Source of the DNA: Imbricaverruca yamaguchii
Lineage: Eukaryota > Arthropoda > Thecostraca > Neoverrucidae
DNA length: 64,000 nucleotides
Direction: 5' to 3'
NCBI GenBank assembly: GCA_034440575.1
Contig: JAOTOL010001566.1
Location: 1,356,501 to 1,420,500, forward strand
Part shown: positions 11,278 to 23,289 of the stretch, one piece after another
How positions within the stretch are numbered: the stretch's first letter is position 1
Layout of the letters: every line of letters starts with the position of its first letter
The notes under the pieces: model-generated
Database searches by the model: none
Told to the model about the DNA's origin: nothing
What the model saw: the letters and a program-made list of their open reading frames with translations, nothing else
Position numbers and translations under genes: made by a program

Positions 11278-12490
11278 GGTTCCAGCTACTTTACAAGGGC
11301 AAAAAAGAGCGCAGAACTGCCACTATTCGCACAGAGGCCTGACGAACGAACCGAACGGTGGACAAAGATCATGGCAAACCATTCAAGCCATCAAGTATCT
11401 CCATTCTCCAATTCTTCATTTGCCATTCTCCAAATGACATCACAGAAAACTATATACGTACCCATGGATCTATAAAAGGAAGTGACAATATTTTGGGTAC
11501 CTGTTGTGATTTTCTTGAACAAAAATGTCTTCGTGTTGATTTGTTTTTCTTTGTTTCACGAATTATTGCGTTAATTAAGAGCAGGCAGATACCCTTAACT
11601 TTCATGACGTCATTTACCAGGACCCGATTCTCCTTCGTTCAGCAAGTTTCAGCGCGCCACAAATGTCCCGCATGAGACAGCTTGGGGCTCACTCACCGAC
11701 ACGGTGACGACCTCTATGAGGATTTAGTACAGGCCGCCGCTCGGACTGCAGCTTTTTTTCAGCCAGCAGCTGTCTCATAAGGACGCCACCACTATATATA
11801 AAATGTGCCGTCTTCTAATGTAAACTAGCCAAAGAATGGACTGATACGATTCGTTCTAAAAAAATTACGTTAAAAATACATTTTTTCAAGCTCGGAAAGA
11901 AAAAAACATGTCAGACTTTGGCTGTCTCACTATTCTTCCGTGTCCCTTTAGCTGTCACCGGCATGCGTCGGCGTGTCGCCGGCTTTTTTCGCCTCTGGAC
12001 ACAGCATAATGTGCGTAAACCCGACCAATAGAACTGAACCACTTTCAGAAATAAATAGCATGTGGCTGAGCGACGCATTTTTTTCTGCTATAAACCGGCA
12101 GTCGTGTACTGGCTGAGACATTCAGCTGTTTGCTTTCATACCGCTTCCAGCGACGTCCAACAAGAAACCCTAGGATAACGGCGCGATTCATATTCCCTTT
12201 GTGCGCCACGTCACGCCACGTCACGACCTCACCAAGCAAGAGGTAGGCGCGTTTTCCGAGGTACCGGAAGAAGCTACAGAGCAAGGTGGTGTGCTCCTAC
12301 TCATCCCCCGCCTGCATGTCCAGGAATTCATGTTGAAATTTAGGCTGAGCGACCGACGGTGAAATGTTGACGAACATGCAGAGGTCACCTGCCACCTAGA
12401 TGAACAGTCGAGGTGGCGAATGAAGAACCTTTGGTTCTTTTACGACGCAATCAACTGCCAAGTGAAGTGGCGTCGATAACCAACTGATTT
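11278..12490. other. Upstream flank of the hAT-like gene, nothing recognised
   Basis: Mixed-composition DNA. I found no coding frame with known motifs, no tRNA-like block and no repeat shared with the rest of the window. It must contain the promoter of the 11277 gene if that gene is transcribed. Confidence 0.4.
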
Positions 12491-15390
12491 GTTGAACCCC
12501 CGGCGCGATGTCTTATGTACCGCCGGGATTTTTCAACCTCAAGTGCGTTTGGTAGGGCTGTAGGCGATTTTTTTAAGACGTGTGGTGCTATGTTTGATAA
12601 TCCAGAAAAATTTCCTGGCTCAGACATTAATTTTCTTAGGGGCATTACTCTTTATTTTGGAGGGCTCCGGCTTGTTCCTTATCAGGTCCCGAGGTGACAT
12701 TGGGCAACGCTGTGCTTAATTTCGCCCACGACGCCAATTTCCGGGAGCCCCGACGGGAGTTTTTGAAGCCGGGACACAATTTTGTGGACTACCGACTGAA
12801 GTTTTTGGTGCAGTACGCTACATATGTTTTTTGGGGGGGAGCGCCAGGAGTTCGCTAGCCGCATTGTACTTAGCTGGGGCCCCACACAATGATCTAGGCG
12901 GGTCCAGGTGCATATTTTAATGCTCCTGAGCAAGTTTTCTGGGACCCGCTTTGTTTATTCTGAGCCCCTACGCGAATTCGGATGGTCCGATTGGAATTAG
13001 TGGAGAACCAATTCAATTTTTGGGTACTCCGATACAAATCTTGTGAGGAAATCCCACGGAGAATGGAAAGGGGCATTTCCTCCTTTATTACGGCACTGCG
13101 GATGCTCATGGAGTATCTTTCTGTTCAGCCGATGGCATCCTTTAGAGTAGAAAGACACTTCGGAAAATTTTAGTTTGGGACCTGGTCATAATTTTCCGGT
13201 GCTCGGGACGATTTGATGGAGTCTCAGTGTGATTTTTTCAGATATAGTTCTATTTTTGCTTAGGCCCCTGGGCAATATTTTTGGCCTCAGTACAATTCTT
13301 CGGGCTCCCGGTGTTATTTTTTTGGTGACGCAGCAAGGCTCTTTTTAGGAACACCATTTTTTGTGGTGGCGGCGGTGGGGGGGGGGGTATTGACACGATT
13401 TGTGGGTCCACAGAGTGTATTCCGGTAAAAATTGATTATCGTAGGCCAGCTGCGACTTTTGCGTGACTTTTTATGCCCCAAGTATGATTTTCATGGGCTG
13501 CGACCATACATTTTTGTGTCCCAGTGCGTTTTTAGCTACCGAGGCGTCATTTGTTTGGATCCCTAGTGCGAGGTTTAGAGGCCTCGACATGTTGTTGGGA
13601 ATACAATACGTTTTATCTTTTTTGTTGTGATTTTTGGGGTCACAGAGTGATTTTCCATAATCCAGATTGTTTTTTCGTCGCCCCTGCTTCATTTGTTTGG
13701 GGTCCCAATGATAATTTTGGTCCCCGGTGCGACCTGTCGAGCCCCTTGTGTGATTTCCAGGGGCACAGGCGCGACCTTTTGAGGCCCCCAATGAAATATC
13801 TAGCAAACAGATATGTCTTTGTGTGGCTCTAGCAAGAGTTCGACGACAAGCGACAATATGTTTTTCCTCAATGTGATTTTGAGGTGCCGTGGCGGCAACT
13901 TTTGGGCCACCAACATGATTGTATGCCATATATGCCGCCCCGGTAGCTCATTCGGTTATAGCGCTGGCCTGCACTGATCTCCCCTGTCCTGGCAACACAG
14001 GATTCGAGTCGCTTCGCGCGCTCTCATTTAGCCCCCGGCCGGGAGTATCAGTTGGCAGCTGCCCGATAAGGCCGGGGACGAGCCGTGTCGGTGCATTGGC
14101 GGCACGTTAAACTTTCGATCAAAATTATGCCGTTAAACCGGAATTAATGGATCGGGTGGTGGGGCCAGAGTTCACGCAACAAGCTCTGCTTAGCAATAGA
14201 ACCCTGGTTCCTGAAGTCACCCCAGCAACAACTCGGATTATTATTTTTTTAATTGTCAAGGGTAAGACATTTAGGGCCAAGGGCAAATTGTAGGGGTCCA
14301 AGCGCGACCTCTTAACACCCAATGTGATTTTCAATGGACTAGCCGGTCGCTTTGATTTCGTAATTTTCAAGGGCCCAGGCATCATTTTTCGGGACCTCAG
14401 TGAGATTTTTAGGGTCCAAGCCATATTTGTTTTGGCTCTGGACGCTATTTCGGGGGTGGCGGGCCGATATTTAGATGCCCCAGTGTAATTTTAAGCTCCC
14501 ATGCGCGACGTTTTGGGACATCGAACACAAATTTTGGTGCACAAAGGTAATTCCTAGTGTAGCGGAGCGGTCCGCTAGCCATCTAGCGGCAGGCTGAAGA
14601 CTCAGCCATTGCTGAGCGCCCGCCCGCCATCTAGCATCTCATAACTTGTCGTTCGCTCTCTTGACGCTATATGTCAGTGTAGTGATTTACGTATCCAGGT
14701 CCGTTTCATCTCGTTTCTCCGCTGATATACAATGCTCTATGTCCAGTAGCCATCTGACATAATAGCCTTCCACTTCCTTGAGCCGTCTTACTTGCATGCT
14801 TAACTCGCTTGCATTTCCTTTTCCATAGCCGCATACTTTAGTGTCGTAGCGAGGACATACTGTGTGTTCTAGTCCGCGTGCATTGCCGCTATGTCGTCAT
14901 TTCGATACAGAGTTCTCGTGTCACACGCTGGCAAGTGGCTTACGGGGCAAGCCGGGGCAGCGGCGGTGACACGCGTCACCGCCGCCGCGGAATCCTACTT
15001 CTTTCTCCTTCTGTCCTAAGGGAGACTGTCTGGACCGCACTGAGGGCAGGGTACAGCCGAACTGTGTACCTTCTAGGTGTTATTTGGCAACGACGTCTCC
15101 CTGTTGCTTTCCCAGATCCTTTACGCCTATCCACACATTCACATGCACCCTCAGGCGCTACACCTAGATCACAAAACTATTTTTGGCGGTCCGAATGCGA
15201 TTTTCTTGGGCCTCAGTGCGATTTTGTGCCCCGAGCGATATTTGCGGGAGCCCAGCCTGCCATCTTGGTGTCCTCAATTTGCTTTTCAGGTGCCCCAGTG
15301 TGAATCTTGAGGGCCTCTGTGGGATTTTTAATGGGTCTGGCGCAGTTTTTTGCCAACCACGGTGCGGTTCCTGGGGCCCAGCAGACTCTC
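12490..15390. repeat. Decayed short-period satellite, about 30-35 bp
   Basis: For nearly 3 kb the sequence repeats a loose pattern: a GTGCGATTTT-like word, a T-rich run, then GGGCCCC or GGTCCC. Clear instances are at 12520-12760, 13480-13800, 14270-14530 and 15180-15360. The translated frames of the tract show an 10-11 residue periodicity (for example PLKITKSKRPASPLKITLG on the minus strand), consistent with about 33 bp. Units are strongly diverged, so this is old or rapidly evolving. The tract is interrupted by a SINE at 13934-14248 and by non-periodic sequence at about 14560-15170. A related short block lies at 43560-43850. Confidence 0.6.
13934..14248 (+). mobile_element. tRNA-derived SINE, family A, copy 1
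   Basis: The head GCCGCCCCGGTAGCTC resembles a tRNA 5' end with an A box (GGTAGCTCATTCGG...GCGCTGG). The B box is GGATTCGAGTC at about 14000. The body runs through CCCCCGGCCGGGAGT and GGCACGTTAAACTTT to CCCTGGTTCCTGAAG and a CAACAACTCGGATTA tail. The inverted copy at 23290-23606 matches over the whole length. Confidence 0.85.
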
Positions 15391-15544
15391 AGGTGGAGGA
15401 AACTGACCCCTTTGTCAGAGATAAAGGTTGTAATGTCGCCTCGTGGATGAAAACCGATCATCATTCCAATACTTTATTCACCTCGTCCTTCTTACAAATG
15501 CATATATGCATTTGTAAAAGGAAATTTATTTATTTATAAAATAA

Positions 15545-16304
15545 AAAAATATTTTTTTTTTTTTTTTTTTTTTTAGGTGTCATCGGAAAGCGCTCGACGA
15601 GTAGGGTCCGGGTCCCCCCCCACAAAAATGTTCCCCCAAAAGTGACGTCACCAAAGGGGCTAGATTTTCACGACTTACATTATGTTTTTTACTCTGGGGG
15701 GTTCATTTTGGGGGATATATGAAAAAAACTAAATGTATTTGGAATGAGTAAAGGACAACGAAATCGACCAGGGGTATAATTTTTTTGCCCCCCCCCCCCA
15801 AAAAAAAATTTTGAAATTTCAAAATTTTGAATTTTCAAGTTTTCTTTAATTTTACTTTTCCAATCTGTAGAGCAGACCGAGAAATGTTGTTTGAAGTCAA
15901 CTTGCACTAATAAAAAATGCTTACTTTAGTCAGAATCCTGTGTTTGAACTGCAATATGGCAAGTACGCAAAATTTATATGTAGTCAAAAACGAAAAAAAA
16001 TGAAATATTAAACTCGTACGTTTTGTTGCATCCGTAAAGATAAGCAAACGGTGAAAGTTTCATGAAAATATCTGTATCCGTTAAAGCGTGACGACTGGTT
16101 GAACTTTTTTGGAGGTGACCTCACTTGACCTCGACTAACTCGTTGACCCTAGATGACCTGACCTAAAATTTTTGAATAAGCATGTGAAATTGATGTGGGA
16201 AAAGGTATGCCAAATTTGGGCGCGCTGCCGCGCGCCGTTCGTCCGCTATCCGCGAAAAACCTGAGGGGGGCGGTTGAAGACCCCCCCGAGACGGGACGGG
16301 TTAA
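15545..16304 (+). mobile_element. Dispersed TTAA-family element (3' part), ends at TTAA 16301-16304
   Basis: The segment begins next to a poly-T run (about 15550-15575) with GTGTCATCGGAAAGCG and matches 22190-22918 in the same orientation throughout. The 3' end, reverse-complemented, reads TTAACCCGTCCCGTCTCGGG. It contains four TGACCT words within 60 bp near 16115-16165. The 5' end seen in the 22078 copy is missing. Confidence 0.7.
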
Positions 16305-16319
16305 TATTGTCCTGCCGCC

Positions 16320-16880
16320 TGACCGGTCGATATTAATATTGCACAGTGCCCCCTGACCATCGAGATAATATTGTCCTAGTTCCGCACACCTGATCAGTCA
16401 GAGATCTTAATATTGCACTAGTGCCGCACACCAGACCAGTCAGAGATATTATCACCGCCGTAGAGCGACATACCTGACCGCAAAAAACGGCAGCCGCCAG
16501 CAAGCGCCCACGGATGAAAACACGAGCAAATCGGACGAATACAACCGGAAACCGGACTGTGAAACACGAGCTGCATCCGAACCGCAACGCATTCGTTCGT
16601 CTTGGGTGGTGATGCAAAACATCGTGGATACGCTCAGCTCAGTACGATTGGGAGCAAATGCGTATTTGAATACGAATGTGAATGCGTTGTTGTTCTGATG
16701 GAGCTGTCAGATGTGCGGCGCGGCAGGGGTGTTGGTATCTCTTACTGGTCAGCTCTGCGTCACTACAGGGACATTGATATCTCTGACTAATCAGATATAA
16801 GGCACTACAGCGGTATTGGTGCTTCTGACCGATCAGATATGCGGTACTACAGGGGAATTGGTATTCCCAACTGGTCAAGA
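16320..16880. repeat. Degenerate tandem repeat of about 45 bp
   Basis: The unit holds CTGACCRATCAGATAT, a CGGYACTACAGGGG-like segment and an ATTGGTATT-like segment. It recurs at about 16330-16450 and again at 16735-16865. A related array in inverted orientation is at about 35150-35280. Confidence 0.55.
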
Positions 16881-18300
16881 TTGCGTCAATGAACTTGGTT
16901 ATGTATGTGTAACTTTGAAGAACACCTTTTTAAACCGAGCATTATTACCTATCACTTCTGATTAACCTATCAGATCAGGTCAGCGAAGTCAATATCTGGA
17001 TGCACTCAGCTACCAGCCTGCATCGTAGTCTTCTGAATCTGGTGGTAAAAGGAATGCGATATCGTGCCGGTAAGAGGCCTGACATTCTATGTTCGTCCAG
17101 CCTCCCTGACGGCCGGCCTGGGCTTGACACACCTGACACACCCGGTCGGATGCCGCGGAGCCATCCAACGCGGACTCACTCGTGTCGGAAACACGAGAGC
17201 AGCCGCAGCAAACACGATCCTGCAGCAGCGCCACCCTCGCCAGATGGTTCCAAAACAAGCCGCACATGTTGCGCAATGGCATGTCCCGATCCTGACGCTG
17301 AACCATCCGGGCCAAATCGTCCCAAGGTGAATCGCACGCCCAGGGCAACGAGCATGAAAAGAGAGGACCCCGTGAATGCCGACCCGGACGGTGAATGAGA
17401 GAGAACGAATGGATGAGGCGCCATCAAAACAACACGCGTCACCCGTGTCTGTCGCAACGACGACCTTGGAAATATAAATATGGATCAGAGCACAGGATGG
17501 GGAGGGGGAATGGGACCACCCTGTCTGCGTCGGAAGCTGAACAGAAGAGGCTACGGTTGCCACGTTGTTTAGATCGGCAACCCTGGGAAAGCTGTCCAGA
17601 GGTCGCACGAGGTAGGCACGCGTCCAAACCTTCCCGAGCTGCGGCCGCCCCCTGACGATTTGTGACGTCACGGACACTCTCGCTAGGTAGGTACGCGTCC
17701 AAACCTGCCACAGCACGGCTGCCCTCCTGACGCTGTGTTACGTCACGGGCGCTCTCGTTAGGCAGGTACGCGTCCAAACCTGCCGGAGCACGGCCGCCCC
17801 CTGACGCTGTGTTACGTCACGGGCGCTCTCGCTAGGTAGGTACGCGTCCAAACCTGCCGGAGCACGGCCGCTCTTTCCAGAATCAGAATCAGAATATATT
17901 ACTACGACTGGACCGATTAGGATCGTTCCGGCGGCAGAGGAAAAAGCAAAACCGTACGCTCCGCTTTAAAGAGCTCGACGGACGAGAATTTCGCTACGCA
18001 TGACGAAACACGCGACAGTATTTACAAAGACATGAAGCAAGGTGACAGCACACCAGCGGTGGTCAATATAATAATCACATGAGCTTACATACCACAACTA
18101 ACGGCCAGATAAATGTAGCTCTAAATTATTTTTAAAACATGCTAGTGAACTACTTTCAACTGCAACCGAAGACAACGTATTTCAAGAACCTAATATTATG
18201 TTGTAAAACTACTCATGTAACATGGTTCGACATCGTTTCACTTCATTTTAAATAGGTCACCCCCGTTACTTTTCTTATCGTCGAAAAAGTGGCGAGTGTC
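16880..18300. repeat. Dispersed repeat block, inverted partner of 34300-35290
   Basis: Reverse-complement similarity to 34300-35290 covers the ACACGAG/CTCGTGTTTCCGACACGAG segment (17185-17215 against 34875-34895), the 75-bp minisatellite, and the CAAAGACATGAAG..GGTGACAGCACACCAGCGG segment (18025-18065 against 34460-34500). Open frames here are shadows of the repeats, and no gene was recognised. Confidence 0.75.
17611..17875. repeat. 75-bp minisatellite, 4 units, with CRE-like TGACGTCA words
   Basis: The word CGTCCAAACC starts at 17621, 17696, 17771 and 17845, giving spacings of 75, 75 and 74 bp. Each unit contains GTACGCGTCCAAACCTGCC, an ACGGCCGCCC block, and TGACGTCAC or TTACGTCAC. Two to three inverted units occur at 34665-34830 and single diverged units near 32575-32640. 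Confidence 0.9.
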
Positions 18301-18576
18301 TAATCCATCAATAGCGTATATAATTTTGAATATTTGTGTTAGGTAGTTGTTCAGCCCCCTGTGTTTAATGAGAATCTTTGCAATGACGTCAGCCTTGGTT
18401 CCCCAGTTCATTCTTCACATTCTCCCCCGAACTCGCTCAATTGACTCAACGAATCATGCTCAAACTGCGGACGGAATGTCTGTTTGCAACTTTTTGGATG
18501 TGACCCAACAAAGGAGTTGCATAACCTTGCAATAATATGCCAATATGTATACTATACATTGTCTATCTGTTTATGT
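18301..18576. other. Unassigned spacer before the TA microsatellite
   Basis: Nothing coding or repetitive was recognised apart from its position next to the TA tract. Confidence 0.4.
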
Positions 18577-18800
<224 letters not shown>

Positions 18801-18896
18801 ATATCTATGTTTCCACCAGGGTAGACACGGTGGTAGTATATCGGACCACATCACAGGAAATGTATCTTTGTCACCAATTATTCAAATAGAAAAGTA

Positions 18897-18924
18897 TCCA
18901 GTTGAAAAGTTGTTTTCAACTGGA
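18897..18924. repeat. Short perfect hairpin
   Basis: TCCAGTTGAAAA and its complement TTTTCAACTGGA are separated by GTTG. Flanking GTATC and GATAC extend the symmetry imperfectly. No product was recognised. Confidence 0.6.
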
Positions 18925-19690
18925 GACAAGATACTTTTTTAATGCGTTCTCTTTCGGAAAAGTGCAGGTTGCAGGTTGCAGGTTGCAGGTCTGTGCGATG
19001 AAATTGATTTTCCACCCCATTGGGGTGGGGCCACTGACCTTTGAGGGACTGGGGGGACCAAAACTTAAAGGAGGGGGACCAAACTTGGTCAGCTTAGTCT
19101 TCGTGTAAAAGAGCACCCCGTTTTGGTTGGGCAACTTGCACGACCAAAACGTTTTTTTGGTGGCACACCCTACTGTGCATTTGTGTGCATCTCATAAGCG
19201 TGAGTGATGCTTGTGTGTGGGGAAGTGTGTGTGTGCAGGCGAGTTTGACCAGCCTGCCACCGTGTGGTGATCTCGGCTGTTTAGGCGAGTTATCGATGAG
19301 TTGAGCTGGTGGTCCGGACGGTGCCATAGGGGTTGAATAGGGGGTACGGTCGGTTCATCGCCGTTCAGTGAACATTGCAAGAATCATGCATGGTATACAA
19401 TGATTTGGATGCTTTTTCTGCTTTTTTCCCTTTCTTTTTTTTCTTTTTTTCTTTTCCTTTTGTATTTTTTCTCCATTATTTCTTTTCTTTTGTACTTTTT
19501 TATCTTTTTAAGTAGTAACACGTCATGGGCAGACTTAGGGAGAGATTGAGTAATTGGGGGTGTTAGGATATTGGCTAGTGTCGCGAGGATTTGGCGCGGG
19601 TGTGTTTTTTGTTGTTGGTAGCGGTGGTGTTTGGTTTGTGGTTTGCTCTTGTTGTGGGTGCGTGGGTAGTGACTGAGGTTTCGGAGCTGT
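18925..19690. other. Low-complexity and unassigned sequence
   Basis: Contains a GCAGGTT triple repeat (about 18964-18988), G-rich runs at about 19040-19080, a (TG)n-rich stretch near 19210-19240 and a T-rich tract at 19420-19510. The CAGCCTGCCACCG segment near 19250 is shared with about 10910. No gene. Confidence 0.5.
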
Positions 19691-20560
19691 TGTCGTCGTC
19701 TGAGTCTGTTTATGTTTCGAAGTGGACGCGCAGGTTTTTGCGCACTGTGAATGGTGTCAGTAATGGTTCTGGTGGTCCTGATGGTCCTGATGGTCCTGGG
19801 ACTGGCGATGTGTTTCGTGATCCTCGTTGTGGCACTGGGGGCGGTTCTTGTGTTGAATGGGTGGGTGAGTGGTGTCGGGGTTTGTTTTGTTTTGTTGTTG
19901 TGGGTTGTGGCCTGATTATGATTGCTGGGTCTGTCTGAGATTCTTTGGTTGGTAATGGGCTCGTATGTGATGTTTGTGTCTGTGTCGAGTGTACGGATGT
20001 GCTGTGGTGTTGTAAAGTCTACGTCAACTGCTGGTTGTTCACCCACAACCTTGCCCGCGGCAGGGCCCAGACCTCAAGGTGGACGAAGCGGAGAGTCTCC
20101 TTCGCCCACCGAGGGCAGGCCCTGTCCCGGGAGGCGTGGTTTCCGCCGCAGCCGACGCAGAGTTGTGTACTGGAGGTGCACGTGCTCATGTCGTGTGGTC
20201 CTGTGCAATTTGCGCAGGGGAGAGGTGCGCGTGGCGTGACCTTGTACCTAATGTAGCCGGCTTTAACGTGTGTTGGTGGCTGTATAGTGCTGAAGGCCAG
20301 TATGAGTGTGTGTGGGTTTTCTTTGTGTGCTGGCGCAGGTGGCCTGTAGACGGAGGAGATTCCCTGTCTCCTAAATCGGATAGCCAATTCCTCTTCCGTC
20401 ATCCAGGCAACCTCCCGTGCATATATCATGCCTTGAGAGCTGTTGAGATGTGCGGCCGGTGTTATGGTGACAGGTATTCCGGTGATGTCAGTGATGTGTG
20501 TCCAGATGTCTGCGTCGCTGAAGGTGTATGTTTGTATTACGAGTGCTCCTGAACGTATCT
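19690..20560 (-). pseudogene. LINE ORF1 (gag-like) remnant with CCHC zinc knuckles
   Basis: The minus-strand frame 20429-20019 carries IPTHVKAGYIRYKV-like sequence (PPTHVKAGYIRYKVTPRAPL). It is followed by Cys/His knuckles: CANCTGPHDMSTC and CVGCGGNHASRDRACPRW. This layout is typical of ORF1 proteins of Jockey/I-type non-LTR retrotransposons. The upstream minus-strand sequence to about 20560 adds a matching N-terminal part in other frames, and the downstream part to about 19690 is Pro/Thr-rich and frameshifted. No reverse transcriptase follows it here. Confidence 0.7.
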
Positions 20561-20884
20561 GGTGTGCGTGTAGTTAGAAGAAATCGTTGGTGATTTTTGC
20601 GTGAGGCTTGGAGGCTTTTTGGGGGGTGTGGGTGGGGGAGGGAATGTTTGTGTGTATTCGTACGTGCGTCCCTTGTGCATGTGTTTGCGCATGTTCGTGT
20701 ATGTGTTGTCTCACGATTGCTGTCAAACTTCGGTTCAGCCTAGACTTGACGTTTTTGTCTATATATGACGTTACTGTCTTGCCCGGAAGTGCTTGTTGCC
20801 GCTTGCGTCATAGGCAGTTATCCAATTCATTGCATGTGATACATTTCAAGTGAAAAGAAACCCTCGAACCCAAACCACCTGTAT
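20561..20884. other. GT-rich spacer
   Basis: TGTGTG-rich and otherwise featureless sequence between the LINE ORF1 and Tc1/mariner remnants. Confidence 0.4.
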
Positions 20885-22077
20885 TAATTCACGGCTTTGA
20901 AGGTAGTTCAATAGCGCGTGAGACCACCGGCCTCGAGAACGCACCCAGCCAGCCGGGATCTGACTGAGGCTGCCAGCCGACGGAAGCAGCTTGGTCTCCC
21001 ACGTACCTCCTCCAATTTCCGCTTGACGACATTCTACAGGTTGTCCGCGCTCATCTGGTGTACTGGGTGGTGCAGCTCCTCCCCCAGCACGGCGACCATA
21101 CACCCCCAAACATTTTCAATTGGGTTTAACCGTCGCCCGTATAGGGGGTGGGGTTGCAACCCCCTAAGGATTTTTTTGTTGTATATTCCTTCCAAACCGA
21201 TGAACGGATCGCTCTGAAATTTTGAGTACCCCATAGGGCAAACTTTGGACGACCTTTGGTGAATTTGTTTGTGGAGGTCATGTCAGGTCACAGAGTTATG
21301 AGGTCACAAAATGGAGCACCTCCGACCAGTTTTCAACAAATACGCATTTCGCACGTATTTTTTAACGTACTTAGCGTAATTATGGCCATGTAATGAAAAA
21401 TGCGGATGCCCAGATGGGTTCTCATTGAAAACTAGTGTTCCAAAAATCGATAACCTCGACTGACCACGGTTGACCTCCTCGTTTGACCTTTCGACCTCTT
21501 TAGCTGACCTACGGTAATTTTTAGTGCTGAATTCGAATTCAGCGTCCATTTTACCTTAAGGAACTTTAAACTTCGAAATTGGAACCACTTTCAAAAGTTG
21601 TATATTTGTGGTCACGGCTTTGACCTTATTTGGTGCATGACATATTGGTCCGATCACATCGTGTGACATGTCGTTATGTTCGCAAGGTTATGTTCGTTAT
21701 AAACATATTTCTGGCCATTTCGTGCATATTTAGACGGTAGTTTCGATGTAACTGACGATTTAGGGAAATACAAAAAAATCCATTTTAGACCTTTAACTGG
21801 CCTGGAAGGTCAAACATTGACCTTAGAAGGTCATATTGAATTCCAATCGCGAGATCTAGGCCAGATCTACAACTTTGAGCTTTGGTTCGTTTTCGCAACA
21901 TGCACAGTTTCGAATCGCCAGGGGGTCGTATCCCCCCCCCCCCTATACGACCGAAGGTGGTAAAATGCCGAATATTGGCGGGGGTTAAGTCGGGAGATTT
22001 CGTCGGCCACGGAAGAGCACGTACCTGTGAATCGCAAACATGTGCTGTAATAACGGCGCGTCGTATTTGCATGTTAC
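20885..22077 (-). pseudogene. Tc1/mariner transposase remnant, split by a TTAA element
   Basis: The minus-strand sequence at 22073-21989 encodes TAHVCDSQVRALPWPTKSPD, and 21125-20890 encodes NPIENVWGCMVAVLGEELHH and more. Removing 21130-21984 together with one TTAA joins CCCGAC-TTA-AACCCA, giving the signature PDLNPIENVW of Tc1/mariner transposases. The N-terminal part is missing or unrecognisable, and other frameshifts are present, so the copy is dead. Confidence 0.85.
21126..21988. mobile_element. Non-autonomous TTAA element A (piggyBac-like), nested in Tc1/mariner
   Basis: The 855-bp body at 21130-21984 is flanked by TTAA at 21126-21129 and 21985-21988. The termini read CCGTCGCCCGTAT and, reverse-complemented from the right, CCCCCGCCAATAT (pattern CCnnCGCCnnTAT). 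A second inward inverted block pairs CGTATAGGGGG (about 21137) with CCCCCTATACG (about 21940). The body has ten AGGTCA/TGACCT words and no long open frame with motifs. The TTAA duplication and the clean empty site in the transposase gene make a piggyBac-type insertion the best explanation. Confidence 0.85.
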
Positions 22078-22918
22078 CACCCCCCTGTCTCTCCTCTCAG
22101 ATTCTCACACCCCGTCTCTGGAGGGGGGGGGGTCGGATAGTAAGCCCTCCTCTAAAATCCAAACTAAGCGCCGCACGAAAACGAAAGAGGTGTCATCGGT
22201 AAGCGCTCGACGAATAGGGTCCGGATCCACCCCCAAACCAATTTTCCCCCAAAAGTGGCGTCACTAGGGGGCTAGATTTATACGACTTTTCACGACTTAC
22301 ATTATGTTTTTTGCTCTGGAGAGTTCATTTTGGGGGATAGTTCAATACAAACCAAAAAAAATTTGGAATCAGAAAGGAACAGCGAAATCGACCAGGGCCA
22401 TAAATTTGTTCCCCCCCCCCCACACACTGAAAAACCAAATGTCTAGTTTTCAAGTTTTCCTGAATTTTCCTGTTCTAGTGAGCAGACCGAGACACGTTGT
22501 TGAAAGTAAACTTGCTCTCATAACAAATGCTTACTTTAGCCAGAATATTCGATTATAACTCTAATAGAGAAATATGCAAAATTGATAAGTAGTCAAAGAC
22601 GGAAAAAATGAAACGTTCCTCTTGTACGTTTTGTTGCATCCATAAGAATAAAGATAACGCCGAAATGTTCATAAAAATATCTGTATCCGTTAAAGCGTGA
22701 CGACAGGTTGAACCCTTTTTTTAGGTAACCTCACCTGACCTTAACTAACCGTTGACCCCAGATGACCGGACTTAAAATTTTTGACACAACATGCCAAATT
22801 GATGTAGAAATAGGTATGCCAAATTTCAGCGTGCTACCGTGCGCCGTTTATTCACTGCCCGTGGAAAACTTTAGGGGTGGGAGGGGTCGTCAACGACCCC
22901 CGAGACGGCGCGGGTTAA
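22074..22918. mobile_element. Non-autonomous TTAA-family element D, next to element A
   Basis: The right end is TTAA at 22915-22918, reverse-complementing to TTAACCCGCGCCGTCTCGGG. The left end is probably the TTAC at 22074-22077 followed by CACCCCCCTGTCTCTCC, a decayed match to the right terminus. From 22190 on it matches 15575-16304. The left boundary is inferred from resemblance only. Confidence 0.6.
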
Positions 22919-23289
22919 GGCAAGGACAAAAAAAATTATGGGCGCTGTATGAAGAACGTAGGCAATGCTGTTGGAAGCCCAAATAACCAAGACAAACTTT
23001 TGCAGACATTTCCATCCATAAAGCAAACAAAGGGACAGGCTTGATTAGGATAGGTTAGTTCAGATTTTTAAGGTTGGAAAATTTGTCAATTTTTTTCCCA
23101 AAAGAATGTATTTGCACAGATAATAGGTGGTCCCATCATCTTTGTCACTATCATGAACATGGTGTCCTGAACAATAATCCCCCCCAAACAAAAATAACCT
23201 TGAACTGCAAATTTCGCAATCATTTATTATATCAGGTTAGGTTAGGTTCTCAGGTTAGCCTATGTTTAACAAAAAATATTATAAATTTA
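22919..23289. other. Unassigned AT-rich spacer
   Basis: No gene, RNA or repeat was recognised. It might hold more of the Tc1/mariner N-terminal region, too decayed to read. Confidence 0.35.

Noticed and set aside
13471..13929. 152-codon minus-strand frame in the satellite tract
   Set aside because: It shows only the 10-11 residue periodicity of the underlying repeat and no recognisable domain.
17087..17777. Several long overlapping frames on both strands
   Set aside because: The frames follow the dispersed repeat and its 75-bp units, and the inverted copy at 34300-35290 breaks them differently.
19384..20046. 220-codon Thr/Arg/Lys-rich minus-strand frame
   Set aside because: It is mostly an off-frame reading of the LINE ORF1 remnant and the adjoining T-rich tract.
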